18,355 nt of DNA from JAHJRJ01 sp037443685 (GCA_037443685.1 JBBINX010000043.1:1-18355), one strand, 5' to 3'. Shown: positions 6,110-14,197, counted from the stretch's first letter. The notes: generated from the letters alone by a model not told the origin. Program-made: numbers and translations.

Positions 6110-8048
6110 ATGATGTTATTTTTTTAAATTCTATCTCTTTAGTTACCGATTTAATAAATTCACACAATGGCTGCGAACCCAAATCGCCTTTCTTATGGCG
6201 ACGTACTGAGACAGTATTGGAATTCTTTTCTTTATCACCAACAATCAACATATACGGGACTTTTTTCAATTCGTAGTCTCGAATCTTGTAATTAATTTTT
6301 TCATTACGACTATCTAATTCGGTTCGAATCAACGCATTCTTTAACTGTGCGACAATGGAAGCAGCATACTCATTCTGAGAATCTGTAATGGGTATGACAA
6401 CAACTTGAACTGGTGAGAGCCATAATGGAAACTCGCCGGCATAATGTTCGATCAGAACGCCAATGAATCTTTCTAAGCTACCAAACGGCGCTCTATGAAT
6501 TACAACCGGACGATGCTTTTGACCATCGCTTCCTGCATATTCTAAATTAAACCGTTCAGGCATTACATAATCTACTTGGACCGTGCCTAATTGCCAAGTG
6601 CGACCTAAAACATCTTTCACTAAAAAATCTATTTTAGGTCCATAAAAAGCAGCTTCGCCTATAGCAACTTTGTAATTTAATTTCATCTCTTCAGCCGCTT
6701 CTAAGATTTCTCTCTCAGCACGTTCCCATAATTCATCAGCACCGCCGTATTTTTCTTTGTTGAGAGGATCTCTGAATGATAAACGCGTTGTAAAATCTTT
6801 GAAACCAAGTGTGTTAAAGACAAGCTGAATTAGATCAATAACATCGCAAACTTCAGCTTTCAGTTGATCCTGACGAACAAACATATGTGCATCATCCACA
6901 GTAAAACTACGGACGCGGGTTAAACCGTTCAATTCGCCCGATTGCTCATAACGATAAACCGTGCCAAACTCTGATAACCGTATTGGAAGGTCGCGGTAAC
7001 TATGCGGTTTTGAAGCATATATCTGAAAGTGATGGGGACAGTTCATTGGTTTTAGTAAATATTCTTCGTCTTCCACTTTAATTGGACTGAACTGGCTATC
7101 TGAGTAATATGGATAATGACCGCTTGTCTTATAAAGATTAAGGTTTCCGATATGAGGAGTGACGACACCCAAATAACCACGTTTTTTCTGTTCTTGTTTG
7201 AGGAAATTCTCTAAAGTTTCTCTTAGTATAGTCCCTTTGGGCAACCAAAGCGGAAGTCCACCACCTACTTTGGGAGTTAACAAAAATATTTCTAACTCAG
7301 TACCTAATTTGCGGTGGTCTCGACGTTTTGCTTCTTCAACTCTAAATAGGTATTCGTCTAACTCTTTTTTTGAAGGAAATGAAATTCCATATATCCGTTG
7401 GAGCATTTTATTTTTTTCACTACCCCGCCAATATGCACCTGCGACACTGAGAAGTTTAATAAATTTTATTCTTCCTGTCGAAGGAACGTGAGGTCCATAA
7501 CACAGGTCGGTAAATTTACCAACTTTGTATATAGAAATTTTTTCGTTTTTATGATCCTCTAAAAGTTCTAACTTATAGTCATCACCTTTTTGTTTGAAGT
7601 AGTCATAAGCTTCTTGCCATGCCAATTCTTGTCTGATATAAGGAAAATCGTGCTGGATATACTCAGTCATCTTACTTTCAATTTTAGTAAGATCGTCAAT
7701 AGTTATTGTATGCTCGCCCATATCTATATCATAGTAGAAACCGTTTTCGATGGATGGACCGATTCCAAATTTAGTGCCGGGAAAAATTTCTTCAATCGCT
7801 TCAGCCATTAAATGTGCTGAACTATGCCAGTAAATATTTTTCCCCTCATCATCTTGCCATTTCAATATCTTTACTTTTGCATCTTGGTAAATTGGGCGCG
7901 ACATATCCCATACTTCACCATCGACTTCGATGGCGAGAGACTCGGCAGCAAGTTTTTTACTGATAGACTCAGCAATTTGAAAACCGGTTATTTCGGATTC
8001 GAATTCTCTGAAGCTATTATCAGGAAATATTATTTTAATCGTTGACAT
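6108..8048 (-). CDS. thrS: Threonine--tRNA ligase
   Basis: Charges tRNA-Thr and edits mischarged serine; cytoplasmic dimer. The 646 residues show the full bacterial set of domains. These are TGS (1-62), the editing domain with HSSAH (75-79) and CYGPH (183-187), the class II core, and the anticodon-binding domain (about 545-646). Zinc ligands of the active site are C337 (in MNCPHH), H388 (in DDAHMF) and H518 (in IHRAPFGS). Motif 2 is at about 362-381 and motif 3 at about 517-530. The ATG at 8048 is only six bases after the 3' end of tRNA-Val (8055), so no independent ribosome-binding site exists; the closest purine run lies in the tRNA acceptor stem. The stop overlaps the infC ribosome-binding site. 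Confidence 0.97.
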   Translation of the reverse strand: MSTIKIIFPDNSFREFESEITGFQIAESISKKLAAESLAIEVDGEVWDMSRPIYQDAKVKILKWQDDEGKNIYWHSSAHLMAEAIEEIFPGTKFGIGPSIENGFYYDIDMGEHTITIDDLTKIESKMTEYIQHDFPYIRQELAWQEAYDYFKQKGDDYKLELLEDHKNEKISIYKVGKFTDLCYGPHVPSTGRIKFIKLLSVAGAYWRGSEKNKMLQRIYGISFPSKKELDEYLFRVEEAKRRDHRKLGTELEIFLLTPKVGGGLPLWLPKGTILRETLENFLKQEQKKRGYLGVVTPHIGNLNLYKTSGHYPYYSDSQFSPIKVEDEEYLLKPMNCPHHFQIYASKPHSYRDLPIRLSEFGTVYRYEQSGELNGLTRVRSFTVDDAHMFVRQDQLKAEVCDVIDLIQLVFNTLGFKDFTTRLSFRDPLNKEKYGGADELWERAEREILEAAEEMKLNYKVAIGEAAFYGPKIDFLVKDVLGRTWQLGTVQVDYVMPERFNLEYAGSDGQKHRPVVIHRAPFGSLERFIGVLIEHYAGEFPLWLSPVQVVVIPITDSQNEYAASIVAQLKNALIRTELDSRNEKINYKIRDYELKKVPYMLIVGDKEKNSNTVSVRRHKKGDLGSQPLCEFIKSVTKEIEFKKITS

Positions 8049-8054
8049 TATTTG

Positions 8055-8128
<74 letters not shown>

Positions 8129-8137
8129 GAATGAGAG

Positions 8138-8223
8138 TGCCGGGGATCGGAATCGAACCGACATGGACCTTACGGCCCGCAGGATTTTAAGTCCTGTGCG
8201 TCTACCAGTTCCGCCACCCCGGC
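8138..8223 (-). tRNA. tRNA-Leu (anticodon TAA)
   Basis: 86 bases with the long variable arm of a class II tRNA. Acceptor GCCGGGG pairs with CCCCGGC. The anticodon stem CAGGA/TCCTG has loop CTTAAAA, giving anticodon TAA. The discriminator is A, as expected for leucine, and CCA is not encoded. It lies nine bases upstream of tRNA-Val, so the two are surely co-transcribed. Confidence 0.95.
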
Positions 8224-8249
8224 GAAACACTTATTATTCGGTTATTTTC

Positions 8250-8269
8250 CAAATGCCTTATAGCATTTG
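8250..8269 (-). other. Small hairpin in the tRNA-Cys/tRNA-Leu spacer
   Basis: A perfect seven-base inverted repeat, CAAATGC (8250-8256) and GCATTTG (8263-8269), with a six-base loop, in the 51-base spacer. There is no T-run, so it is not a terminator. It may guide processing of the joint tRNA transcript, or may mean nothing. Confidence 0.4.
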
Positions 8270-8274
8270 TATTG

Positions 8275-8346
8275 AGGCGCCGGGCGGACTCGAACCGTCG
8301 AATTAAGGTTTTGCAGACCTCTCCCTTACCACTTGGGTACGGCGCC
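8275..8346 (-). tRNA. tRNA-Cys (anticodon GCA)
   Basis: 72-base cloverleaf with a perfect seven-pair acceptor, GGCGCCG with CGGCGCC. The anticodon loop CTGCAAA gives GCA, and the anticodon stem contains one G-T pair. The discriminator is T, the identity element for cysteine, and CCA is not encoded. It is the first tRNA after the terminator-like hairpin at 8373-8408. Confidence 0.95.
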
Positions 8347-8365
8347 GTTTTCTGATTTTCTTCCA

Positions 8366-8408
8366 AATAAAAACCCCGCCACCTGGTGGGATTTGGGGGC
8401 GGCGGGGT
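8366..8408 (-). terminator. Intrinsic terminator after tRNA-Gly
   Basis: On the minus strand ACCCCGCC (8401-8408) pairs with GGCGGGGT (8373-8380), an eight-pair GC-rich stem around a 20-base loop, followed by TTTTTATTT. A smaller inner hairpin (CCACC-T-GGTGG, 8379-8389) partly competes. It would end the tRNA-Gly transcript about 70 bases after the tRNA, so tRNA-Cys, tRNA-Leu, tRNA-Val and thrS would depend on read-through or another promoter, which I cannot place. Confidence 0.65.
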
Positions 8409-8477
8409 AAATAACTAGGAAGTTATAAATCAAGACCCTGATTTTCCGGGTCAAGGTAACCACGTATGGTCACCTCG

Positions 8478-8550
8478 AGCGGGAAACGGGACTTGAACCC
8501 GCGACATTCACCTTGGCAAGGTGACGCTCTACCAACTGAGCTATTCCCGC
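8478..8550 (-). tRNA. tRNA-Gly (anticodon GCC)
   Basis: 73-base cloverleaf. Acceptor GCGGGAA pairs with TTCCCGC. The anticodon stem TCACC/GGTGA has loop TTGCCAA, giving anticodon GCC. The discriminator is T, as usual for bacterial glycine tRNAs, and CCA is not encoded. A good promoter lies 15 bases upstream. Confidence 0.95.
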
Positions 8551-8564
8551 AAATTAACAGCGGT

Positions 8565-8593
8565 AATATACAAAACTTATCTTCTTTTTGCAA
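8565..8593 (-). promoter_or_regulatory. Promoter of tRNA-Gly
   Basis: On the minus strand TTGCAA (8588-8593) and TATATT (8565-8570) are separated by exactly 17 bases, close to the housekeeping -35/-10 consensus. The predicted start lies a few bases before the tRNA-Gly 5' end. Confidence 0.6.
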
Positions 8594-8662
8594 GTGCAAT
8601 ATTTGCCTTTTCACACTTTTTCACCTTAAATATATTAGTCTGTCTACTAAAAATCAAGATTT

Positions 8663-9160
8663 TCAAAAAATATCCGAATAAGATGTATTAATAATTTCTT
8701 CGATTTCAACTGAAAGTTTTTCTTTCATCATATCGTATAACTCTTTTGTCTTGGTTCCTGAATCATTATGAATTACTTCTAATTCTATAAACGATCCCAA
8801 TCCCTCAACTTCGTCAATATGAATCCGACAATTTTCATAAGTATAAAGTTCTCTCAATTTCTTCACTACAGCACGAATTCCATTCGACGCTGCCATTACT
8901 TCTTTTAAACGTGTTGCTTCTTCAACTTTAACTATAAGATAATTACTCCACATCTCTGTGGTTGATTCGTTGCGTTCGTAATAGATTAATTGAGATTCTT
9001 TTTCATCAATTTCACGAAGTTTAAGGCGACCATTGCGGACATTGAAATATGTATCGACCTGAACCATTTTACAACTAAAAGTAGCCCCTATATCATTAAG
9101 TAATAATTTGATATCATTTATTGATTTTACTTTAGCTTTCAATTCAAGATTTGTAGGCAC
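8663..9160 (-). CDS. CYTH-domain protein (class IV adenylate cyclase / triphosphatase-like)
   Basis: The CYTH (triphosphate tunnel) fold binds triphosphate-containing substrates. Members include class IV adenylate cyclases, thiamine triphosphatase and polyphosphatases, and the substrate cannot be told from sequence. The 165 residues carry the family signatures: NLELKAK (4-10), where the first Glu of the usual ExExK motif is Asn as in many CyaB-like proteins; QVDTYFNVRNGRLKLRE (about 35-51); and DEVEGLGSFIELE in the C-terminal third. The start is GTG at 9160, four bases after the greA stop, without a clear ribosome-binding site, so it is probably coupled to greA. Whether it makes cAMP is unknown; an inorganic triphosphatase role is equally possible. 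Confidence 0.88.
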   Translation of the reverse strand: MPTNLELKAKVKSINDIKLLLNDIGATFSCKMVQVDTYFNVRNGRLKLREIDEKESQLIYYERNESTTEMWSNYLIVKVEEATRLKEVMAASNGIRAVVKKLRELYTYENCRIHIDEVEGLGSFIELEVIHNDSGTKTKELYDMMKEKLSVEIEEIINTSYSDIF

Positions 9161-9164
9161 TTTG

Positions 9165-9647
9165 TTATCGATTAATTTCTAATATTTTATATTCTAAAAA
9201 ACCGGCGGGTACTTTAATCTTCACTTCATCACCGACCTTTTTCCCTAACAGCCCTTTACCTAATGGAGAAGTAATCGCTATTTTATTTTGTTCGAAGTCA
9301 GCTTCTTCCTGAGAGACCAATATGTAATTTACTTCTTCCTTGTTCTTTTTATCAAGAAGTTTAATTTTTGAGAGTATGTAGATTTTATCGTTAGGTAATT
9401 CCTTACTTTCAATTACACGTGAGCGCGAGAGGATTTGTTCGATTTTTTCGATTTTATGTTCTAGGTGTTGCTGCGCCTCTTTGGCAGCGTCGTATTCAGC
9501 ATTCTCACTCAAATCACCGTGTGCGCGTGCTTCAGCTATTTTAGTAGCTATTTCGGCTCTACCTCGAATTTTTAGATCACGCAATTCGTTCTCTAATTCA
9601 ACGATACGTACCCGGGTTAAATATACAACCCCATTATTACCATTCAT
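9165..9647 (-). CDS. greA: Transcription elongation factor GreA
   Basis: Enters the RNA polymerase secondary channel and stimulates cleavage of backtracked transcripts. The 160 residues are a standard GreA. The N-terminal antiparallel coiled coil (about 13-83) carries the acidic tip ARAHGDLSENAEYDAAKE, including the DxxE that coordinates catalytic magnesium. The C-terminal FKBP-like domain has ITSPLGKGLLGKKVGDEVKI. GreB is less likely given the ENAEYDAAKE tip and the length. The ATG at 9647 has GAGG five bases upstream. A strong terminator hairpin and a promoter-like sequence lie between it and ribBA, so greA and the CYTH gene probably form their own unit. Confidence 0.95.
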   Translation of the reverse strand: MNGNNGVVYLTRVRIVELENELRDLKIRGRAEIATKIAEARAHGDLSENAEYDAAKEAQQHLEHKIEKIEQILSRSRVIESKELPNDKIYILSKIKLLDKKNKEEVNYILVSQEEADFEQNKIAITSPLGKGLLGKKVGDEVKIKVPAGFLEYKILEINR

Positions 9648-9694
9648 AAATACCTCAAAGATTCTTCTTAAAAAAAATTTACTCTCTATAAAAC

Positions 9695-9732
9695 AAAAAA
9701 TATAGCCATCACAAACATTAGTGATGGCTATA
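9695..9732 (-). terminator. Strong intrinsic terminator between ribBA and greA
   Basis: A perfect 12-base inverted repeat, TATAGCCATCAC (9701-9712) and GTGATGGCTATA (9721-9732), with an eight-base loop. On the minus strand it is followed by TTTTTTGTTTT. It ends the nuoN-to-ribBA transcription unit. If the promoter at 9748-9776 is real, it also lies within the greA leader and could attenuate greA. Confidence 0.9.
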
Positions 9733-9747
9733 GTTAACTTCTGTCTT

Positions 9748-9776
9748 AATCTATAATATTAATTCGATAAAGTCAA
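9748..9776 (-). promoter_or_regulatory. Candidate greA promoter, upstream of the terminator
   Basis: On the minus strand TTGACT (9771-9776) and TAGATT (9748-9753) are 17 bases apart. They lie just after the ribBA stop and before the terminator hairpin. The -35 matches five of six consensus bases and the -10 four of six. Few other promoter sites are available, since only 48 bases separate the hairpin from greA. Confidence 0.4.
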
Positions 9777-9779
9777 GAT

Positions 9780-10985
9780 TTATTTATCTTGGATTAAAAT
9801 AAGATGTCCAAGTTTATCACGCTTCGTTTTTAAATATTTTTGGTTGTATTGATGAGGTTTTATTTCTAAAGGGATTCTCTCAACAATTTCCAAACCGTAA
9901 CCTTCCAAACCGACGACCTTCTTTGGATTATTTGTCATCAATCTCATTCTTCGAATGCCTAAATCTAATAAAATTTGTGCGCCTATTCCATAGTCGCGCA
10001 AATCAGCTTTGAAGCCCAATTTTTCATTGGCTTCGACAGTATCCAAACCTCCATCCTGTAAATTATAAGCTTGAATTTTATTGGTTAAACCAATTCCCCG
10101 GCCCTCCTGCCTCATGTACAACACGATTCCTGAACCATTCTCTTCGACCTTTCTCATCGCCGCAACAAGTTGATCGTTGCAATCGCACCTTAACGAACCG
10201 AATACATCCCCGGTTAAGCATTCAGAATGAACACGCACGAGATTTGTTTGATCCTGCAGAATATTGCCTTTGACTAATGCTAAATGATCCTTATTATCGG
10301 TTTCACTCCGATACAAATAAATCTCAAAGTCCCCGTAAACCGTTGGAAGATGAGCGCGCCCAACACGATGAACCAACTTCTCACTGGAAATACGATATTG
10401 TATTAGATCTTTTATGGTAATAATTTTAAGTTGATATTTTTCTGCAATTTTAATTAGGTCAGGAACTCGTGCCATCGAGCCGTTATCGTTAAGTATTTCG
10501 CATAGTACACCCGCAGGAAATAAGTTAGCCAATTTACAAAGGTCAATTACCGCTTCGGTATGTCCGGCACGACGTAGAACGCCTCCATCGATTCCACGCA
10601 GTGGGAAAACGTGTCCGGGTCGAGCAAAGTCGCTCGGTATCACTTTTGGGTCAGTTAAAGCAAGAATTGTTGTAGTTCTATCGTGTGCAGAAACACCCGT
10701 TGTAGTTCCGTGAATGTAATCTACAGAAACAGTAAAAGGAGTTTCGTAGAGAGAAGTATTCCTTTCGACCATTAAATTCAAACCAAGTTCCTTAGCTCTT
10801 ATCGTAGTGATCGGTGCACATATAATTCCCCTACCAAATTTAGTCATGAAATTTATTATTTCGGGGGTACACTTTTCTGCGGCAACTATAAAATCACCCT
10901 CATCTTCACGATCTTCATCGTCAACGACGATAACTATCCTACCGTTACGAATATCTTCTATTGCATCATCAATTTTATTAAACAC
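9780..10985 (-). CDS. ribBA: Bifunctional DHBP synthase / GTP cyclohydrolase II
   Basis: Makes both precursors of riboflavin: 3,4-dihydroxy-2-butanone 4-phosphate from ribulose 5-phosphate, and the pyrimidine precursor from GTP. The N-terminal RibB domain (1 to about 200) has DDEDREDEGDFIVAAE (22-37), RPGHVFPLR and GGVLRRAGHTEA. The C-terminal RibA domain (about 205-401) has the zinc motif HSECLTGDVFGSLRCDC, RQEGRGIGL and the GTP-binding TNNPKK region. At 401 residues it is full length with both active sites apparently intact. The start is GTG at 10985, matching the usual MFNKIDDAIEDIRNG beginning, 11 bases after yajC with AGGA close upstream. The space is too short for an FMN riboswitch. A strong terminator follows. 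Confidence 0.96.
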   Translation of the reverse strand: MFNKIDDAIEDIRNGRIVIVVDDEDREDEGDFIVAAEKCTPEIINFMTKFGRGIICAPITTIRAKELGLNLMVERNTSLYETPFTVSVDYIHGTTTGVSAHDRTTTILALTDPKVIPSDFARPGHVFPLRGIDGGVLRRAGHTEAVIDLCKLANLFPAGVLCEILNDNGSMARVPDLIKIAEKYQLKIITIKDLIQYRISSEKLVHRVGRAHLPTVYGDFEIYLYRSETDNKDHLALVKGNILQDQTNLVRVHSECLTGDVFGSLRCDCNDQLVAAMRKVEENGSGIVLYMRQEGRGIGLTNKIQAYNLQDGGLDTVEANEKLGFKADLRDYGIGAQILLDLGIRRMRLMTNNPKKVVGLEGYGLEIVERIPLEIKPHQYNQKYLKTKRDKLGHLILIQDK

Positions 10986-10996
10986 TAATCCTATTC

Positions 10997-11338
10997 CTAT
11001 CCAATTTTTGGAACCTCAGATTCACCTTTTCCACCGATAGTTGAGATTGCTGATCTCTCGACCTTCACTTTAACATTATCTGCAATTTTAAGTAATAACG
11101 TTTTTTCTTCGACACCTTCAACGACACCGTGAACACCGCCTAATGTAATCACTTTATCCCCCTTTTGTACTGAATCAAGAAGCTTTTGTCTTTCCTTTTG
11201 TCGTTTTTGCTGTGGTCTAATAATTAGAAAATAAAATATACCAATTATAAGTGCAAACATAATGATTGTAGAAAATATTCCACCACCGGCATCACCTCCG
11301 CCTTGAGGGGCCATTGCAATTAAATTTAAAATGTTCAA
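10997..11338 (-). CDS. yajC: Preprotein translocase subunit YajC
   Basis: Small inner-membrane protein that associates with SecDF and the Sec translocon. The 113 residues show a short Gly-rich N-terminus, one membrane helix (about 21-40, IFSTIIMFALIIGIFYFLII), the signature RPQQKRQKERQ right after it, and a conserved cytoplasmic part (GDKVITLGGVHGVVEGVEE). The start is TTG at 11338, backed by AAGGAG (11345-11350) six bases upstream. The later ATG at 11314 has no ribosome-binding site. It follows tgt, the same pair as in E. coli, but secD and secF do not follow; ribBA does. Confidence 0.95.
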   Translation of the reverse strand: MNILNLIAMAPQGGGDAGGGIFSTIIMFALIIGIFYFLIIRPQQKRQKERQKLLDSVQKGDKVITLGGVHGVVEGVEEKTLLLKIADNVKVKVERSAISTIGGKGESEVPKIG

Positions 11339-11366
11339 TTTTTTCTCCTTCCGTCAATTGACGAAT

Positions 11367-12497
11367 TTATATATTGATTTTTTGTTTAATTAAAACTTTT
11401 ATTTGTTCAGATTTCCACTCTGAATATCGGTTATCTATAATAGCTTTTCTTGCTTCACGAACCAGCCATTGGTAAAAGTAAAGATTGTGGATCGTTGCTA
11501 ATTGTAATGCTAATATCTCTCGTGCCTGAAACAAGTGCCTAACGTATGCGCGAGAAAAATTCTTGCAGGTATAACATTCGCAGTTGTCATCAATTGGTGT
11601 ACTATCATCTTTGAAGACAGCATTCTTGATAGACAGACTACCTCTCGAAGTGAACAGCATTGCATTACGTCCATTCCGTGTTGGCATTACACAATCGAAC
11701 ATATCAACACCGCGTTCGATTGATTCTAAAATATTTTCCGGTGTTCCTACACCCATTAAATACCGTGGTTTTTCTGCCGGTAAAACGTCTGTGCAAACAT
11801 CGGTCATTGCATACATCTCTGATGCCGATTCACCTACCGATAATCCACCAATAGCATAGCCATCGAATTCAAACGCCATTAAATCGTTAGCCGACCTTTC
11901 GCGCAAATCAGAAAATATGCTGCCTTGCACAATACCAAAAAGAGCTTGCGAGTGGTTGTATAAATGAGATCCACTTTCAAATCTGACTTTGCATCTCTCA
12001 GCCCACTTAAGGGTGAGTTCTATAGACTTCTTCGCATATTCGTAATCAGCCGGATAAGTTGTACATTCATCTAAAACCATCATAATGTCTGAACCTAAAC
12101 ACCGTTGAATATCAACTACACTTTCCGGCGTAAATAAATGGGTTGACCCATCTAGATGCGACTTAAATGTAACTCCGTCTTCCGAAATTTTATTTAAATC
12201 CGACAAACTAAAAACCTGATACCCGCCACTATCGGTTAATATTGGTTTACGCCAGTTTATAAACTCGTGCAATCCACCTAACTGATTTATAATTTGCGTT
12301 CCGGGTCTTAGATACAAGTGGTAAGTATTGCCTAAAATAATTTGTACGCCGATTTCTTCAAGCTCACGCTGTTCGATTGCTTTCACTGAACCCTGAGTTC
12401 CAACAGGCATAAAAACCGGTGTTTCTATTATTCCGTGCGCCGTTTCTATTACTCCGGACCTTGCTTTATCATCTTTATTTTGTACCGAAAAATTCAA
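11367..12497 (-). CDS. tgt: tRNA-guanine transglycosylase
   Basis: Swaps guanine-34 in the GUN anticodons of Asp, Asn, His and Tyr tRNAs for preQ1, the entry step to queuosine. The 376 residues include D89 in ILTDSGGYQVFS and the nucleophile D268 in DCVMPTRNGR. Substrate-binding VQGS and GGLSVGE stretches are present. The zinc site is C316-x-C318-x2-C321-x25-H347, all four ligands intact. The N-terminus is the usual HGIIETPVFMPVGTQG at about 21-36. An in-frame TAG just upstream leaves TTG at 12497 as the only standard start; its ribosome-binding site is weak. It precedes yajC by 28 bases. Confidence 0.97.
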   Translation of the reverse strand: MNFSVQNKDDKARSGVIETAHGIIETPVFMPVGTQGSVKAIEQRELEEIGVQIILGNTYHLYLRPGTQIINQLGGLHEFINWRKPILTDSGGYQVFSLSDLNKISEDGVTFKSHLDGSTHLFTPESVVDIQRCLGSDIMMVLDECTTYPADYEYAKKSIELTLKWAERCKVRFESGSHLYNHSQALFGIVQGSIFSDLRERSANDLMAFEFDGYAIGGLSVGESASEMYAMTDVCTDVLPAEKPRYLMGVGTPENILESIERGVDMFDCVMPTRNGRNAMLFTSRGSLSIKNAVFKDDSTPIDDNCECYTCKNFSRAYVRHLFQAREILALQLATIHNLYFYQWLVREARKAIIDNRYSEWKSEQIKVLIKQKINI

Positions 12498-12533
12498 ATT
12501 TCTAATCTAATTTAGTCAATTTTTTCTGAATAA

Positions 12534-13775
12534 TCAAACCATTCCAGTCGCATTGTGGGAATGTACCTCTAATTTCATTTTATCGATTTTTGTTCTTGTT
12601 GCTTTCAGGATTGTTATCTTTAAATTACCTATTGTAACGACTTCATTTGTCTTTGGAACCCTACCTATCGCTTCGCAAACGTATCCGCTTATTGTAAGAT
12701 AATTACCAGTAGGAATTTTTATATCGAAGTTCTCATTGATAGCATCAATCTCAATTCGACCACTGAATATGAATGTATTTTCGTCTACCATTTGCTGGAG
12801 TAAAAGTTCTGCATCCCCGTATTCTTCTATTTCTCCTATAATTTCTTCTAAAATATCCTCAATCGTTACAATACCCGCTGTTCCACCGAATTCATCAACT
12901 ACAACCGCTATAGATTGTTCGGTTAAAAAAAATTGTTCTAACAGCTCTATACACGATTTTGACTCGGGGACATAAAATATTTCTTTCAGAATAGAGTCTA
13001 TTTTATCTATATTTTTGAATAAATCTTTTGAGGATATTACCCCCACAATATTATCGATATTCTCTTCGTAAACTACAAGCTTTGAATAATTTGTTTCAAT
13101 AAATTTCTTATAAATATTTTCTATAGGTGCATTCTTTTGTATTCCGACTAATTCGATGCGAGGGATCATAACTTCACGTATCAGGATGTCTTTTAGTCCC
13201 ATCGTTTTTTTCAAATATGTTGCTGAATCATCTCGCAGCATTCCGGCCTGTTCCCCTTCTTTTATTAAATGGAATATATCTTCTTTCGAATATGAATACT
13301 TTTCAGGTTCCAACGACAAGTTAAATATACTTGCAAATATTTTGAATATTTTTGTAATAATAAGAATTAACGGAAAGAAAATTACGTGACTTATTAACAA
13401 GAACCCAGTAAAGAAGGGAACGTATACATCGGCATTGTCTCTGAAAAAATTTTTGGGGATGATTTCGCCAAAGACCAATACTGTACATGCAGTGATAACC
13501 AGAATAACAATAGAATCGAGATTGAATAGATATGTTAATATGAGAGCTGCAAGTGAGGAATATGCCACATTAACAATATTATTCCCTACGAGGGAAATTG
13601 TAAAATATTTTTGAGGGTTATTGATAAGCGCCAGAGATTGTTCGGCAAGCAAATATTTTTTTTTCGCTTTAACTTCTAACTTCAATTTGTTCGCAACTAC
13701 AAAAACGATTTCGGAACCAGCAAACAAACCAGAAAGTAAAAGTAATATGATAAGAAACATTATATCTGTAATCAT
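12534..13775 (-). CDS. CNNM/CorC-type membrane protein with CBS domains
   Basis: Member of the family once called hemolysin C-like, now linked to Mg2+ (and Co2+) transport; the exact substrate is not shown by sequence. The 413 residues contain a CNNM (DUF21) domain with four predicted membrane segments (about 5-25, 59-80, 88-107, 124-146) and the signatures GLFAGSEIVFV and GEIIPKNFF. A CBS pair follows (about 200-325, MIPRIELVGI, VVVDEFGGTAGIVTIEDILEEIIGEIE). The C-terminal CorC/HlyC domain (about 330-405) includes SGRIEIDAINE and YLTISGYV. This is similar to the Bacteroidota gliding protein GldE, but nothing here argues for gliding. The ATG lies 29 bases after the VanZ-like gene. Confidence 0.9.
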   Translation of the reverse strand: MITDIMFLIILLLLSGLFAGSEIVFVVANKLKLEVKAKKKYLLAEQSLALINNPQKYFTISLVGNNIVNVAYSSLAALILTYLFNLDSIVILVITACTVLVFGEIIPKNFFRDNADVYVPFFTGFLLISHVIFFPLILIITKIFKIFASIFNLSLEPEKYSYSKEDIFHLIKEGEQAGMLRDDSATYLKKTMGLKDILIREVMIPRIELVGIQKNAPIENIYKKFIETNYSKLVVYEENIDNIVGVISSKDLFKNIDKIDSILKEIFYVPESKSCIELLEQFFLTEQSIAVVVDEFGGTAGIVTIEDILEEIIGEIEEYGDAELLLQQMVDENTFIFSGRIEIDAINENFDIKIPTGNYLTISGYVCEAIGRVPKTNEVVTIGNLKITILKATRTKIDKMKLEVHSHNATGMV

Positions 13776-13804
13776 AAACAGAGAACTTTAATTAGTTTAT
13801 CCAA

Positions 13805-14197
13805 TTAAGCTGATCGCTTATTCGAACTATTATACACTCGCACGATAACGATTGCAAATAATCCACCAATAACGTTTGCTATCAAATCGTAAATATCGGT
13901 GCGCCTTCCTGGAATCAAACCCTGATACAGTTCCGTAAAAATACCGAGGAGTACAACTCCTACAAGTGTAAAAGAATATACTTTAGAAAAGTTCGGATTA
14001 ATATTACTCTTATTAGAATAAGAGCGATATAACAAAAGGCCGAAGACACAAAACACTATAATATGAACTAACTTATCGATACCAAACATTTGCACATTCG
14101 GTAAGTAAGCCGAAGGAATTGATGAAAGGGCAATAATCATTGATGCCCAAGCTATTGGCGGCAAGTGGTAGTAAATAAAATACTGTTTTTTTCTCAA
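13805..14197 (-). CDS. VanZ-like family membrane protein
   Basis: Small polytopic protein of 130 residues with about four membrane helices (about 12-30, 42-58, 74-92, 104-122). The family signature is clear: DKLVHIIVFCVFGLLLY, TELYQGLIPGRRTDIYD and ANVIGG. The family is named for a teicoplanin-resistance accessory protein, but most members are of unknown function, and this one should not be read as a resistance gene. The start is TTG at 14197, overlapping the nnr stop in the sequence TTGA, with GGGAG four bases upstream, which suggests coupling to nnr. Confidence 0.85.
   Translation of the reverse strand: MRKKQYFIYYHLPPIAWASMIIALSSIPSAYLPNVQMFGIDKLVHIIVFCVFGLLLYRSYSNKSNINPNFSKVYSFTLVGVVLLGIFTELYQGLIPGRRTDIYDLIANVIGGLFAIVIVRVYNSSNKRSA

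Noticed and set aside
8423..8681. Open frames on both strands over the tRNA-Gly region
   Set aside because: They are read through the tRNA cloverleaf, its promoter and spacer hairpins; the translations have no protein-like character.
10986..10996. FMN riboswitch before ribBA
   Set aside because: Only 11 bases separate yajC from ribBA.
11535..11859. Three overlapping plus-strand frames opposite tgt
   Set aside because: All lie antisense to an intact, conserved tgt with all catalytic and zinc residues, and they have no ribosome-binding sites.
13805..14197. Glycopeptide-resistance gene (VanZ)
   Set aside because: Only the domain family is shared; no vanHAX or regulatory genes are present, and most VanZ-like proteins have no link to resistance.
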